A stretch of DNA of 64,000 nucleotides from positions 7,750,418 through 7,814,417 of the forward strand of contig JALJCS010000028.1 in the NCBI GenBank assembly GCA_023055355.1. The letters are read 5' to 3'. Both the position numbers and the translations under genes were made by a program. Positions within the stretch are counted from its first letter, which is position 1; each line of letters opens with the position of its first letter. Source of the DNA: Agelaius tricolor (Eukaryota > Chordata > Aves > Passeriformes > Icteridae). The notes below the pieces were generated by a model. It did not search any database and had not been told where the DNA came from. It saw nothing but the letters and a program-made list of their open reading frames with translations. Below are positions 12,134-23,730 of this stretch, piece after piece.

Positions 12134-12291
12134 CTTGAGGGGTTTGGGTTTTTTTTCCGTTTGTTTGGTTTTTGGTGGTTTTTTATTGGTTTATTTTATT
12201 GGTTTATCTTTTATTGGTGGTGGGGTTTTTTGTTTCTTTGTGGTGGTTTTTATGTTTTTGGGTTTTTGGGGGTTTTTTGGTTTGGTTTTTT
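12134..12291 (+). repeat. G/T-only low-complexity tract (first of three)
   Basis: About 158 bases are almost exclusively G and T on the plus strand, built from irregular TTTGG, TTTTGGTGG and GGGTTTTT units. There is no fixed period, so it is not a plain microsatellite. Similar tracts on the same strand occur at about 20641-20812 and 25937-26045. Glycine/phenylalanine-rich frames across it are artefacts. Confidence 0.9.
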
Positions 12292-14584
12292 TCACAGTGG
12301 AGGTAAGAAAACTTTTTAAACCCAATCTCTATTCAGGGATCTACAGCATCTGCATCTAACTGGCATCTGCCAAACCCTGAGAGATTCTCAAGAGAAGGTT
12401 ACTTCAGAGCTCCATGAGGATCACTGAGTACTTTCTATTTTGGTGAAGAGACAGTTCCTTCCCAGGAAGTCTCTGCACACAGAAGCTTTTGGTGTGGACA
12501 GATTTTGTTCTCCACTATAAATCAAAGTCCATTCCTCCCTTTCAACTAAAGTCACCCTCTGGACTGAAGTTATCTCTAAGAGCACTTTGACAGGAAGGGA
12601 CAAGCTCTCTCCTGTGACAGTGTCTTTGAAAAGGCACCTAACCAGGTGTATAAACTCCCATTTGAAAGCAAACTAATGTTTCTGTTTGCTGCTACAGGAG
12701 CTGACTAATCTTTGCTCTATCTGAATCTTTTGTCTGACACTATAAGCCCTGGTTATCATCTCCCCAGTAAAGTTTTACCTTCAAAAATTATAATTTTTCA
12801 GGGATTAGTGTGTGGCCACTTAGAGCAAGCAAAGATAGTGTCATGCTTCATACAGGTGCATGGCTGCAAGATGGATGCCTGCTTGTACACGTGCATACAC
12901 ATGTATATGCAGGAATATATATATATATATATATGTATATACATTATCTGGACATTTATAGGAAGGTAAATGGATATATACAAACTCAGTCTGTGGCAGT
13001 TCAAACATAAAGCATACCCTGGTTGAGGACTCACACTGCTTAAAACAGGCTTTAATAAACTGCTGGATTTCCCTAAGCACAGGGAGGTCCAGCACTGGTG
13101 GGAAGGGCAGATGGAAGAGTGCAGTGTGAAGAAAGCAAACACATAAAACAGAAGAACTAAAGGAGCTCTGTAATAGAAATGGGTAGAAAGCCATGGGTGT
13201 CCAGGATTCAGAACTCAGTGCACTAAAATCTCTGGTTACTAGCAAAAGCATTTGAAAATAAATATAGATACAAGTTAAAATTATACCATTTTTGACAAAG
13301 TAGACAGTAGTTGAAATATAATGAGGCACTGTAGAAAAATGCCCCACCACCAAGTGAGCACTTGCTGGGTGGATTAACCAGCATTCCTTCTCCTCCATTG
13401 AGTGGTGTCACAAGCTAATAAATATTTCAGAATTGGCTGTATTCAATCCAGCCCTTGTCCCGGTTGACGTCTGTTCTCTCAGTTTTCAGAAGGAGACAGG
13501 TGCAGAAGGATGAAAAGGGATTTAATTACTAAACATCCCCTACTCCCAGAATCCAAACACATGCTGTACTGTACATATACACCACACCTACTGTACTCAC
13601 AAGCACATATAATACTCATGCACACAGAGTCACACCTACTGCACTCTGCCATGCACCTCACTGAATCCACATTGCACACAGATTGTGTTTGGGAAGTAGA
13701 GGATTCACACTGCACGCCACCAATATGTTTTGGCCATCGCACATGGAAATTACATGTGTGTTATAACATGTATTCTTCCTCTGGAGTCATACATCTGCTT
13801 ACAAAAATGCAAGAGAGACAGAAATGCCTTGTTTATGCCCTGCTTCTGGTCAGACACTAAAAGAACAAGAGCTGACTCTAGCTCCTAGCCAGCAAGTATT
13901 TTTTCTCTTCTGTTGCTGAATGTCACCATGTAGTCCCTCACCTGCAGCAAGCACATTATGTGTGGCTTATTTATTAATACATGTTACAAATTTATTAATA
14001 GTTTTTGTTACACACTATGCTCTGAAACAAGAGGTGCACAGAGACCCTAACCACAGCCTTTACAATTTCTGTTTTCACAAGGCCAGATTTTCAGATATTT
14101 TGCACCCACAACTGAGTATGTTTTCGAGAGCTCCTATGTAGACACCACACTATAATGCGGGAGGTCGTGCTGCTCACTCTGTTGATATCTGGATCACTGC
14201 TCTGGGGATGCTATCTTCTCTTCCAAAGACTTCCCTGCTTTTTGGCAGGGAACATCTAGCAGCACTTCTCACAGTAACAGCAGGCTGGAAATTGTGGGCA
14301 AATTTCAATGCAAAAACCTGTATTCAACCTCTTTAAGTTTTCCTGGCACTTCCAGCCACTCACAGGATATTCCTTGGTTTCCTATTCCAGGCTGTGCTGG
14401 TGTAAGTGCTCCTGTGAGCTGCTGAGCAGCAGTTGTGCTCTGCCACAGGAACAGCTGCGTGGCACAAAGAGCAGTGGTAGGAGCATGGCCAAGTCGGTGG
14501 TGCCTCAGTGGGGTTTGGGATATAACAGCTCTTCCTCAGATCTGTCCCTCGCTACTGGAAGGAGTCAGGCCATTTTATGCCAGT
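12292..14584. other. Non-coding DNA with TA and CA-rich simple sequence
   Basis: No gene is seen. A (TA)n run of about 20 bases lies at 12915-12934 within a degenerate TG/TA stretch (12885-12980). A CA-rich degenerate stretch at 13550-13690 repeats the motif CACACCTACTG about 65 bases apart. Frames on both strands through these stretches are simple-sequence translations. Confidence 0.6.
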
Positions 14585-14708
14585 TGCCTCAGTTTCATCA
14601 TCTGTAAAATGAGGCCAGTAATATGAAGTTTTGGAAAGTGATTTGAGATTTACTGAGCTGGCAGATACTTGTCTGTGCAGTCTATTAGAGTGCTTTGAGA
14701 TCTTTGAA
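14585..14708 (+). repeat. CORE-SINE / MIR-like fragment, 3' half
   Basis: TTGCCTCAGTTTCATCATCT followed by GTAAAATGAGG and, about 75 bases later, GAGTGCTTTGAGATCTTTG. These are the hallmark 'cctcagtttcctcatctgtaaaatggg' and 'gcgctttgagatcctt' blocks of the amniote MIR-like SINE in sense orientation. Diverged, with the 5' tRNA-like part missing. Confidence 0.65.
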
Positions 14709-14744
14709 GGACTCCTGAGTCTACCAGGACTCCTGAGTCTACCA
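14709..14744 (+). repeat. Perfect 18-bp tandem duplication
   Basis: GGACTCCTGAGTCTACCA occurs twice back to back (14709-14726 and 14727-14744) without a mismatch. It abuts the end of the MIR-like fragment. Perfect identity suggests a recent replication-slippage event, possibly polymorphic. Confidence 0.95.
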
Positions 14745-17034
14745 TTGCTGTTACTGGCTAATTTAGGCAGCCGAGATAAAAAAAAAGAACAGAGTTGAAG
14801 AAAGGGAAAGTTGGGTGTTCCTCCTGTCCTGCTCCCACTAGAATTAAATTGTTGACTCCTATCTAAGCAGGATCAAGACCAGGCAGTTCAAGCTGTAGGT
14901 AGTGACAAAGACCAAGGAAATCAAAGGTGATGGATAGTGAAAGGAGATGGTTTTGTGTCTGGGCTAGAAGGGGTTTCCAGATAATGTATCACTTAGGTCA
15001 AATGCAGAACACCATTGGCTTTAGAGTGAGGTAATTAGTGTATCAGAAAATTGGGGGAAATTATGTATGTTTTTAAGATGGGCTTTTAAAGCAAGCCATG
15101 AATTATGGAGAAGGGAAACTGCTTTCTTTGTTTTATTTAAGTCAACCTTGGAGAGCAGGGAAAGAACATGAGGATAATGTTTTCTGGGACACATGTTCTG
15201 TACAGGAGCACATGTGGTTGCAATATTAGGTCCCCCATTGCATCTCATATACTGCAGACACATGTTTATCCACACATATGTGTGTGCATTCATGCATACA
15301 CACAGAGCAGAGTCTGTAATTGTTCTTGCCACATGCACAGTAGATATAGGCATATGGGCTTCTTATCCTTTATATACAAACCTCCCTACACATTCAGGAT
15401 AGAAGCAGTAAGACCTGGTATGTGTCACAAATAGTTGGAATAGTCTACTTAAATGTTGCACACAGAATGACATGTGATAAATATAGCCTGTTCCCACCAT
15501 GCTTATACCACTTGAAATACTTCTGCAGACTCATTTAGATATGCACAAATACTTTATTATAGTAATCTTAGGCTTCATAGTCATCCACAAATTGTAATCA
15601 AAATTCAGGCTATTTTTACACAAATAGTTGTGTAAATTACTCATACTGAGCAAAAGTCCTGTGCAAGTTCCCATATGAAGCCGTGCTGTTATCTTCATTA
15701 ACGTGCACATTCTGAGCTTACCAACTCTGCCTGTGTGTCTGCACAGACTTGGTGCACTGTGTTTGCATAGACTCTATTGATGGGCAATGTCCTCTAACAG
15801 TGAAAAATTCTGTCTTGCACGTCATTCTCCATTTCACTGGAGGGTTTTAGGGGGTTTCCAAGGAACATTAAAGTCTACATGGGTTTTCTGGAGGAAATGG
15901 ACTGCTTAGCTAAAAACAGGAGTGCTATTTGAGTTTATTCCATTGTAACTCCCACTGTTGGTTGACTCTGCTGTCTGCATGACCATTAGAGTATTAATTT
16001 GATTTGAAGTGTAAAGTGTGTTTGTTTCCCCAAACTGCTCTGTTGGTCTCTGATGCTCCACATACTCTCAGCATGTCTCAATGGATTTGCACAGCATTGC
16101 TTATTATGAAGAGACACCTCAAATTCGAGGAATCAGAGCTTAGAACTGTTCTTTTCTCTACAAGATTCCTCAGCAAAAGCACCCAAAAGAGCAGGTAATT
16201 TTAAACAGGCAGATTCTCACAATTTCTCACCATTTATAAGTGAAATAAAAATTTCCTATAAGTTGGGAAACATAAGAGGAGCTGCAGGTGTCCAAGTAGG
16301 AAGCACTCATTTGTGGCACTCATTTGTGGCATGCTGCTGATGGGGGAATTGGTGGAGAACTGGGCACCAAGCAGCCCTTGTCTTGTCTTTGGGAATGCCA
16401 TCACTGTTGTGAAGCTCTGTAACATCCAAATCAAGGGGTTATATCTGCATCCTGGAGCACTGAGAGAAACAGACCTGACTCCAGTTTTGATTTTTGCACC
16501 TATTCATCTTGATTATGACCCATTTTCTACTATGCAGCTGGCAATTGGGGCTAAATCTGTGACTAATGTGGGCATGTGGGGATCATTCCTTTGATTTCAG
16601 GGACTAGGACAGGCCTGTGCATTGCCCAAATTAATTGCATTTAAATCAGGACTCTTCAGTAAATATTTGTGCTTTTTTTTTTTTTTTTACCACCTATCCC
16701 AGAATAGCAGATCAAGTGATACAGTAAGCTACAGATTCTCAGAAGGGATAACATGGAAAGAATAAACCCTTTGCCTTAATTTAGTTGTAAAAACACCACT
16801 TTAAAATATACCACTTTGTAAAATAGGAGTCTTCTGTGGCACAGAAGTTTTTTTGTCTGTGCAATGTTCTGTTTGGTTTTATTTTTACCCCAGAAGGGAC
16901 TGAACATGTCTCCTGTTTCTGTGTGAAATAGATTAACCTTCATCAGGATAGAATTTAGAAATATTAAATTATGAAAACTTTGAGGCTTTGTGGAAATGCT
17001 CTTATGTAAAGAATGAGACCCAGGAAGTAGGAAT
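14745..17034. other. Non-coding DNA, minor simple repeats
   Basis: No gene is seen. There is a CA/TG palindrome (ACACATATGTGT) at about 15274-15285, a perfect 13-bp tandem duplication of GCACTCATTTGTG at 16303-16328, and a T-run at about 16673-16688. Open frames in the interval have no recognisable content. Confidence 0.5.
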
Positions 17035-17295
17035 TCAATTGCAGGAAATAATGGCTTTAAATTTCAGAAAAAAAAATTAAAAAAAAAAAAGTTAGCCATT
17101 AGGAAAAACTTTCTTGCAATAAGGATAGTTAAACACTGGAATATATGGCCTAGGCAGGTTGTACAATCTCCACCAAAAGAAGATTTTAAGAATAGGCTAG
17201 ACAAACAAGAATGATGTGGCTGTCACTGGCCCTGCGTAGAAGTGGCTAAAGTGACCTCCAGTGCTCCCTTCTAATCCTGTGTTCCTATTGTATTA
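17035..17295 (+). mobile_element. Old CR1-family LINE 3' fragment
   Basis: Blocks match the ancient amniote CR1 tail: GGCTTTAAATTTCAG, then an A-rich slip, TTAGGAAAAACTTTCTTGCA, AAGGATAGTTAAACACTGGA, TAGGCAGGTTGTACAATCTC and AGAATAGGCTAGACAAACA. It closes with GTGACCTCCAGTGCTCCCTT. It differs from the younger copy at 10800-11048 in subfamily and is more decayed. The A-runs at 17068-17090 are probably later slippage inside the element. It is 5'-truncated and inactive. Confidence 0.8.
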
Positions 17296-18965
17296 AAGGT
17301 CTAAGATTGAACATTGCTTGGGTTATAGCTAGTACAGTGATATGTGCAGTGGGATGGATAGTTGGATGTTGAGGACACATATATCCTTTCTCACATTAAC
17401 ACTAGTCATGGTTATGGTCCATCTAAATTCCAGTGCATTGCTTAGAAAAATGTGCCCTTTAATTTCCTAATAAAACAGCTGGGTAAATTCTTCTGCTTGC
17501 AGCTAAAGGAAAAAAAAAAAAACCAAGAACACTTGAAATGAATTTTTAATACAGATTTGAGTGGGATTGCAGCAGGCACTTCTGATCTGATAATTGCACT
17601 GGATCAGCCACAGTCATCATCTTTTTTTCCTTTCAGAAATTTTGTGTAAGACTTTAGTACTGAGGAAGGTTCTCAGGCTGAGTGCTTATAACATCTCCAG
17701 GTATCTGGAGAATGGGGGAAGTGGGCAGCAGCATGGACAGGGTGGGCCCTTAAGGGCATGGGCAGCCAACAGCTGCCAGTTCTCATCCCTTTGCATCCAG
17801 TCAGTAGAAGCAAGGTCAAGAGAAATTCTCAGTTTAATTCATCTGTGACATTGCCAGAAAAGGTGACTCTGATGGCTGAGCCCAAAGGACCAAGCAAGAA
17901 AAGAAAAAAAAATATATATTTATGTATACACACAGACACATATACATCTAGATGTAGGGATATAGATATAAATAGAGATATATATGTTGTTTTGAACACA
18001 GACGTTTCTTCTCCTTTGTACTTTGCTTTCCAAAGCAGGAGTATTGTAGGAGCTGCTGTTTGGGCAGCCACTGACTTTAAAGTGCAAGTGAAACTTTGAA
18101 AGGCTCTCCCCGCTCAGTGCAGCCCTTATGGCTGGTTCACAGAGCTTATTTGCTACTGAGGTTAATTTCTCTATTGCCAGTGCAAACACAGACAGAGGTT
18201 TGCCTGCCTGGATGGCAGCTCAGAGGAGAAGCCAACCTGGCCACTGATTCACAGCCTGGGTACCTCTTTGGTTTTGAAAGGTTCAGGCTAAAGTTCCCTA
18301 GCAAAAGTTAGCCCTTTGGAATACCCCATTAGAGGGTATTGGAACAATACTTGAAATGTATTTCCCTTTTTTCTTTTAAGGCTATACCAGATTCATTACA
18401 ATATCTTAGTGTCTTTCCTAATTGACACTGAAACATGTTGGCTGGTATTGCTATCAGTACATCCAACCAGTGAGGCAGAGCTTGGATCAGCCAAAGAGTG
18501 CTTTTGTTGGCTTGACATGGCTTAAATTAGTTTCTTGAGGGAAATCAGCTATCTTGGTAAAAGCACTTTGGTTTCTGATTCACTGCAGCTACACTACAGC
18601 TTTTTGCAGTGTAGAAATACAGTTAAAAAATCATGGCCCTAATTGACATTACCATAAATAATTTCTAGCATAGGCCTGGCTCTGAGTAAATGGGGAAGTA
18701 CAGCAAGAAAAGTATCTGTGTCCTATTACCAGCTGCCCTAAGCCAAATCTTGCCTTGAGGTCTTCCCAGCCCAGCTCCTGCAGTTTCACAAACCAGACCC
18801 TGTGAGACTGGTACCATCCCAAACAGTTGGGAATAAGTGGTGACCACAGAGGGAAATTTGGGCTCGTTTTTTCCCCTCAGTGCAACAACACTCCTAATAA
18901 GACAGTTGTGCTATGAGATGAAGGGCAAAGATTCTCTTTGCCTTGTTCTCTGTTTTTTCCCTTTT
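17296..18965. other. Non-coding DNA, nothing firm
   Basis: No gene is seen. An A-run at about 17510-17522, a degenerate TA/CA stretch at 17908-17990 and a small hairpin (CTACACT...AGTGTAG, 7-bp arms, near 18589-18614) are visible. The hairpin is too short to be a miRNA precursor. Confidence 0.5.
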
Positions 18966-18980
18966 CTTCCTCTTTCTTTC

Positions 18981-19044
<64 letters not shown>

Positions 19045-19300
19045 TCCTTTCCTTTCCTTTCCTTTCCTTTCCTTTCCTTTCCTTTCCTTTCCTTTCCTTT
19101 CCTTTCCTTTCCTTTCCTTTCCTTTCCTTTCCTTTCCTTTCCTTTCCTTTCCTTTCCTTTCCTTTCCTTTCCTTTCCTTTCCTTTCCTTTCCTTTCCTTT
19201 CCTTTCCTTTCCTTTCCTTTCCTTTCCTTTCCTTTCCTTTCCTTTCCTTTCCTTTCCTTTCCTTTCCTTTCCTTTCTCCTTCTCTCTCTCTCTCTCTCTC
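18966..19300 (+). repeat. Compound pyrimidine microsatellite: (TTTC)n-(CCTTT)n-(TC)n
   Basis: A TTTC tetranucleotide array (about 18982-19045) passes directly into about 46 uninterrupted copies of the pentanucleotide CCTTT (about 19046-19275), followed by a TC dinucleotide run (about 19281-19300). The plus strand is pure pyrimidine for over 300 bases. The change from a 4-base to a 5-base period at a sharp boundary suggests one C insertion that was then amplified. All six frames stay open here, giving long FLSFP- or KERKG-type artefacts that are not genes. Array length in an assembly of such DNA may be unreliable. Confidence 0.97.
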
Positions 19301-19329
19301 CCCCTTTCGTTCCTTTTTTTTTCCTGTGC

Positions 19330-19530
19330 CATTCTGGAAAGCCATTGGCTGCTGCCTGAGATATCCAGAGAGATGCGGCAATTAATTTTCTTTTAATCAA
19401 GGTCGGATGAAGTAAATTGGTGCGGCTCTGCAGCCCCTCATTTTCTGTTTTTGCAGTGATGCAAAACAAATATGATCAAATTATGCTCCTTCTCACCTTA
19501 TTGAATTAGGAAGCGTGACTGATCCAGGAG
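19330..19530. promoter_or_regulatory. Candidate conserved non-coding element (enhancer-like)
   Basis: Directly beside the microsatellite is a non-repetitive stretch with dense homeobox/POU-like motifs: CAATTAATTTTCTTTTAATC around 19379-19398, an octamer-like ATGCAAAA at about 19459-19466, and ATGATCAAATTATGC just after. There is no reading frame. It is one of the stronger enhancer-like stretches in the window by appearance. Confidence 0.38.
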
Positions 19531-20640
19531 AGCTGCGATGTTATATACTGTACCAATCCTCACCACCCCCCCTCCCTGACAAAGCCATCGGGAATCTTTC
19601 TGCAGGTTTTTTATTTCAAGTTCAGAGGGAAGTGTGGGAGTGGGTGTGGGTGGTGGGGAGAGAGTCCTATTTATTTTTCTTTGTCACTGGGGTGAAGCTG
19701 TATATTTCACCTTACAATGATGTGTGAGTAATCACAATAAGCAGGTCCATCTGGGTTCAGGAATAAAATCTGACAGGAGAACAAAGATGCCAAAAGCAGG
19801 CCTGCGAGGAGAAGGGCCAACAGTGGCTCTTCCATGCACGTTTGCCTGCTGTGGTCATAGGTATAGCCCTGGTGGGCTTTCAGGCACTGACTGGCAGTCA
19901 GTGACTCTGGAGAGTCACAAGGGCCTTTTTCCAGCTCTGCCATTCACTTCTTCTGCAGCCTCGTACACACCAACCTTCTCCCTTTGTGCCCCAACTGCTC
20001 AGGCTGTGCAATATGAAGAATGAAGTTTGCCCTGAGATTTTCAAATGAAAAGCATTGCAATGAGGGCTAAGCATCGTTTCCATTTTGTCAGCACTGAAGG
20101 CCTATTTGGTGTTAATTCATTGCAGTGTGCCAGAGCAGAGAGAAACAACAAGAGATCCATGCTCACACACAGAGCTATCTCATGGACATTTTGCTTCTAC
20201 TTAGGTTGTCCATATAATCTAAAATGAATGTTATTCTGAATGACAGCATCCGTTTGCTCTTTGTATATGCAGAAACATTACAAATGCTCTGATCGATACC
20301 ACCAGGGACATCCAAATTGCACAATATATATGGTCCTGTAACCCAGGGCTGGGGGGTCTCAGCATCCAGCAGGCTCAGGCTGCTCTGCTGCTCTTTATTT
20401 CAGAGGGCCTCTGTGTGGAGCAGGGTGGCAGGAGTAAGGCTGCTATGGTCAAAACTTGTAATACCCTTGAGGGAATAAAACATGAAGATGGAAGCAGGGA
20501 AAAAATGCACAGTGCAGGGCTGATGTGCATGCTTTTCTCTGGAAGAAACTCAAGGTGTTTGTGAGCCTGACCTAAAGGGAGTATGTAAAATACTATCCTG
20601 GACATGCTGTATGTTATTAACAAATAGAGGTTACTTAATT
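19531..20640. other. Non-coding DNA, nothing seen
   Basis: No gene, repeat family or RNA that I can support. Confidence 0.5.
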
Positions 20641-20825
20641 TTGGGTTTGGGGGTTTTGTTTGTTTGTTTGTTGGTGTTGGTTTGGAGTTTTTTGGTGGGT
20701 TTTTTGTTGTTGTTTGTCTGGTTGGTTGGTTGGTTTTTTGGGGGGCTTTGTTTGTTGTTTGGGTTTGGGTTTTTTTGGTGGTGGGGGGGTTGTTTATGTT
20801 TTTGTTTTTATTTTGAGAGAGAGAG
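20641..20825 (+). repeat. G/T-only low-complexity tract (second of three) with G-quadruplex potential
   Basis: About 170 bases of nearly pure G and T, including (TTTG)n and (GGTT)n subsections. Around 20759-20790 there is GGGTTTGGGTTTTTTTGGTG followed by a run of seven G. Four G-runs in that segment could form a quadruplex. A short GA run follows at about 20815-20828. Confidence 0.9.
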
Positions 20826-22554
20826 AAAGAATTGGGAGACAATGTACTGAGACTGTAGGTTTTAATTTATAGACTTCAGGGGACCCATTTCCCCCTGACC
20901 CTTTTCAACATCAGGTCAACGTTGTTTAGATCAAACTGCTTCTCCTTCTTGATCAGAGCATGAAACCAATCCCAGATCAAGTTGATAAAAAGGAAGTTTA
21001 TGCCATTGTTGTCTATTCATTATATTTTCTATTTAAGTACAAACCAACATGTTTGAAATGTTATATACTGCTGCCTATCAGTGTTGAACCTTAAATAGAC
21101 TGGCAATATTGGTGTGGGGTCTCATGAAGGATTGTTTCCCTGCCCAAGGTAGAGACAGCTCCACATGCTGATGTGTTTGTTGCATTGGGTGAGAGCAGAT
21201 CTGGGAAGAAGAGTACAATGAAGATTGTCTTACTTATGGGTGAATTGCTCGACTTCACCTCCTTTATAGGAAAAAAGGTAAATAGAAAAGATAGGAAACA
21301 AGAATTCCCATAGTAAACCCCTGCCCACCCCGCCAGAAAAGTCCTGATCCTAGCAGAACTAAAGAGAGAGCAAAGATACAGATGAGAAAGAAAACAAGAC
21401 ACAAACATAATACCAGGGAATATTTTATTTTCCACAATCTTCATTTTTAACCACCTCCTTCTTCTTGTTCATTAATCCTGCAGTCCTTTCCCTTCTTGGA
21501 AACACTTTGCTGAGGTGTATGGCTCCTGACTGCAGTCAGTGTTAATTGAAACTCGTCCAGCAGAAGGAGGAGCAATCTTGAAGATCCCTTTGGTCTCTTA
21601 TAAAAATGCTGCTCCTTCAAAGGGCGTGGCTACAAAAGGGCTTTTGAAGCAACTCTGCGTCCCAAATTACAGGCTAGAGTAGGACCCTGGTTGTAATTAA
21701 CGACAATGTTGAGGGAAGGAGATACTTCTTGTTATAGGGTACAAGTTTAGGTTACATCCAGCAAGGTATAAAGAGAAACAAGCACAGTGCTAGTAGAGAT
21801 TCAAGGAGCTCATTGAGCGATTGGACAGGCTATGTGCCTTCTGAGAATATCTCCTTTATGTCTTTTCTACATGTATCACTTCACAATATCAGTTGCTAAC
21901 ATCCATCATTGGCCCAGATATCCACTGACCTACTGATTTAAGCCACTGTAATTTCTTTCTGCAGTGTTCAGTGTAGCTCTCTACTCCTGTTACCTCCATA
22001 TCCTCATTCAGAGTCCTGAATCATTTCCTCTCACACACATTTTGCCCCAGTTCCCTTATTTTTTCATCTCATCCCTGTCACACGTAGATCCAATATTTTC
22101 AAGGGGCAGGAAGAAAACACAACCCATAACACGTGAACCTACCAGCTCAGCAGATTTTACTCGGTACTGTTTTGGCATCCAGTCCTACCCATATTTCTGT
22201 GAATCACATGTGCCATTCGTGATCAGAGCTCCAAATGAAACTCACCGGGAATTTTTATTGCTCAAGAACAGTGAAGTAATAGTCTGAACTACGAATCATT
22301 GGAGCTGGCAAGATAGGGCTCCCAGGGGAGTGCTGGACAGTGTTAATTGTCTTTTTTTTCCCCACTTTCCCTGACAGTAGGAAAGAAGCCACAACTTCCT
22401 TCCAGCTCTCCCATCCTATATTTTCTTTTAAGAACTTAGATCCTATAATTTCTATGTCCTGTGAAAAGCAGTCTTAAGTTCTGGAATAATGCTGTCTTTA
22501 TGACTGAAAATAGACGCTGAAATGCTTATGGAGAGTCTGAGTGATACAAATCAT
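20826..22554. other. Non-coding DNA, nothing seen
   Basis: No gene is recognised. Open frames at 21091-21444 (minus) and 21964-22287 (plus) have no recognisable domains or splice context. Confidence 0.5.
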
Positions 22555-22715
22555 TAATAACACCTTCCACTTAGATTAGATCTCAGAACTTTGTGTGAAG
22601 CAGGTCAGGATCATTATTTTGATTTCAAAATGGTTATTACTTTCACAGAGGCAGTAAGAGGTGGGATGTTGTGCCTAGGGCCAGAGTCAAGCACAGAGCC
22701 TTGGAAGCTACTGAA
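22555..22715 (-). repeat. MIR-like SINE fragment
   Basis: The plus strand reads GATCTCAGAACTTTGTGTGA, GTCAGGATCATTATTTTGAT, then CAGAGGCAGTAAGAGGTGGG and AGAGCC. This follows the antisense order of the amniote MIR-like SINE tail (ctcaaagcgctt, ggtcagtatcattatccccattt, cacagaggttaagtgactt, ggcagagcc). High divergence. Confidence 0.5.
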
Positions 22716-23070
22716 GGAGAAGCTCAGGAAAAGGTGTTCCTTTTTTGGGTGACTTTGATCATAGCAGAGAGGTGCCCACTGTTCTCACAGCCTTCTGGCT
22801 GGCAAGCTCCACAACCAGCATCTCTGGATCAGGAGATGGAGAGAGTGGTCTGATGCTGCTGTTGTGCTGTAAATCCAGCTTCCCCTCCCCAAGAAGAATG
22901 CCCTTCCCTCTGCACGCAGGATTTTCTCTCGTCCCATTGAGAGTGGGCTCTGTGCCACTTTATACTTTGGAGGATCATTAGTAGAAATCATTAGCTCTAA
23001 TACAACCTCCTCCATAAATCTCCCCTGCACCTGGATCATTTGTCCATGCCTAATTTCCATCTCCCTAATT
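22716..23070. other. Non-coding DNA, nothing seen
   Basis: No gene or repeat family recognised. Confidence 0.45.
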
Positions 23071-23730
23071 TTATGATTTGTCCCTCATTTGATGAGGGTT
23101 CCTTCCATTAATTGTGTAGTAAGTGCTTCCAGATAAAGGGCTGAGGAGTTGACCCCATCTTGGAAAGACATGGTTTGGGCTTTTTTTCTGAAGGATAGAG
23201 TCCCTCTGAAATATTCTTGCTTCCCTTTCAGAGGGCATCACTCCAAATCTTAAAGGCACCACAGCAGCTTCCCACAGGGAAAATGCTTCATTCAGACAAA
23301 TCCTATTCATTGGAGGCACTGCAAGGCAGATGAAAGCAGCAAAGCTCAAGTCCAAGGTGTCCTCTGCCAGAGTAAGAAAAGTCTTGTAGGCATTATCTGT
23401 ACAATTCAATTCAGACCAAGGAATAAACCTCTGCTTTTTCCCACTGGACCCCTCCTCATTATCATACTTTGAGTATGCTTTAAGTTTTGCTTTTCTCCAA
23501 AGCAATTCTGTATCCTCCAACAAAAATCTCCTCTGATGAACCTTTTCATGCTGTGTTAGGCTGCACCAAAGATCCTTAGCAATCTGTGTGATAATTGGCA
23601 GGGAGGGAATTGGTCGAGTCGCTTGAAGAAGGGACTTTGCATCAGGCCCACAGAGCTTTTTCCAGCTTTTCTGAAGATGTTCTGGGTGGTCCACAAAAAA
23701 GCAGTTCTTTCTCCATGCCTCTGTTGCCAT
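23071..23730 (-). CDS. Unrecognised 219-codon open frame, doubtful gene
   Basis: This is the longest uninterrupted ATG-to-stop frame in the window that is neither in the GC-rich island nor in a microsatellite. It begins MATEAWRKNCFF and ends NPHQMRDKS. Composition is balanced and includes many Trp, Cys and charged residues, for example HPEHLQKSWKKLCGPD near the start and EDTELLWRKAKLKAYS around residues 72-87. I see no signal peptide, membrane segment, zinc finger, homeodomain or other known domain, and I recognise no homologue. An in-frame TAG lies a few codons upstream of the ATG. The start context has G at +4 but C at -3. No poly(A) tail or flanking duplication marks a retrocopy. It could be a lineage-specific or retroposed single-exon gene, a transposon-derived fragment, an lncRNA frame, or chance. 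Chance remains the leading alternative. Confidence 0.2.
   Translation of the reverse strand: MATEAWRKNCFFVDHPEHLQKSWKKLCGPDAKSLLQATRPIPSLPIITQIAKDLWCSLTQHEKVHQRRFLLEDTELLWRKAKLKAYSKYDNEEGSSGKKQRFIPWSELNCTDNAYKTFLTLAEDTLDLSFAAFICLAVPPMNRICLNEAFSLWEAAVVPLRFGVMPSEREARIFQRDSILQKKSPNHVFPRWGQLLSPLSGSTYYTINGRNPHQMRDKS

Noticed and set aside
12017..12359. Frames rich in Phe, Gly and Trp
   Set aside because: They translate the G/T-only tract; the same holds at 20611-20872.
18589..18614. Small hairpin CTACACT...AGTGTAG
   Set aside because: A seven-base stem with a 12-base loop is too short for a miRNA precursor or a functional terminator-like structure.
18837..19469. Six overlapping frames up to 191 codons with FLSFP or KERKG repeats
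   Set aside because: They are translations of the compound pyrimidine microsatellite, whose units contain no stop in any frame.
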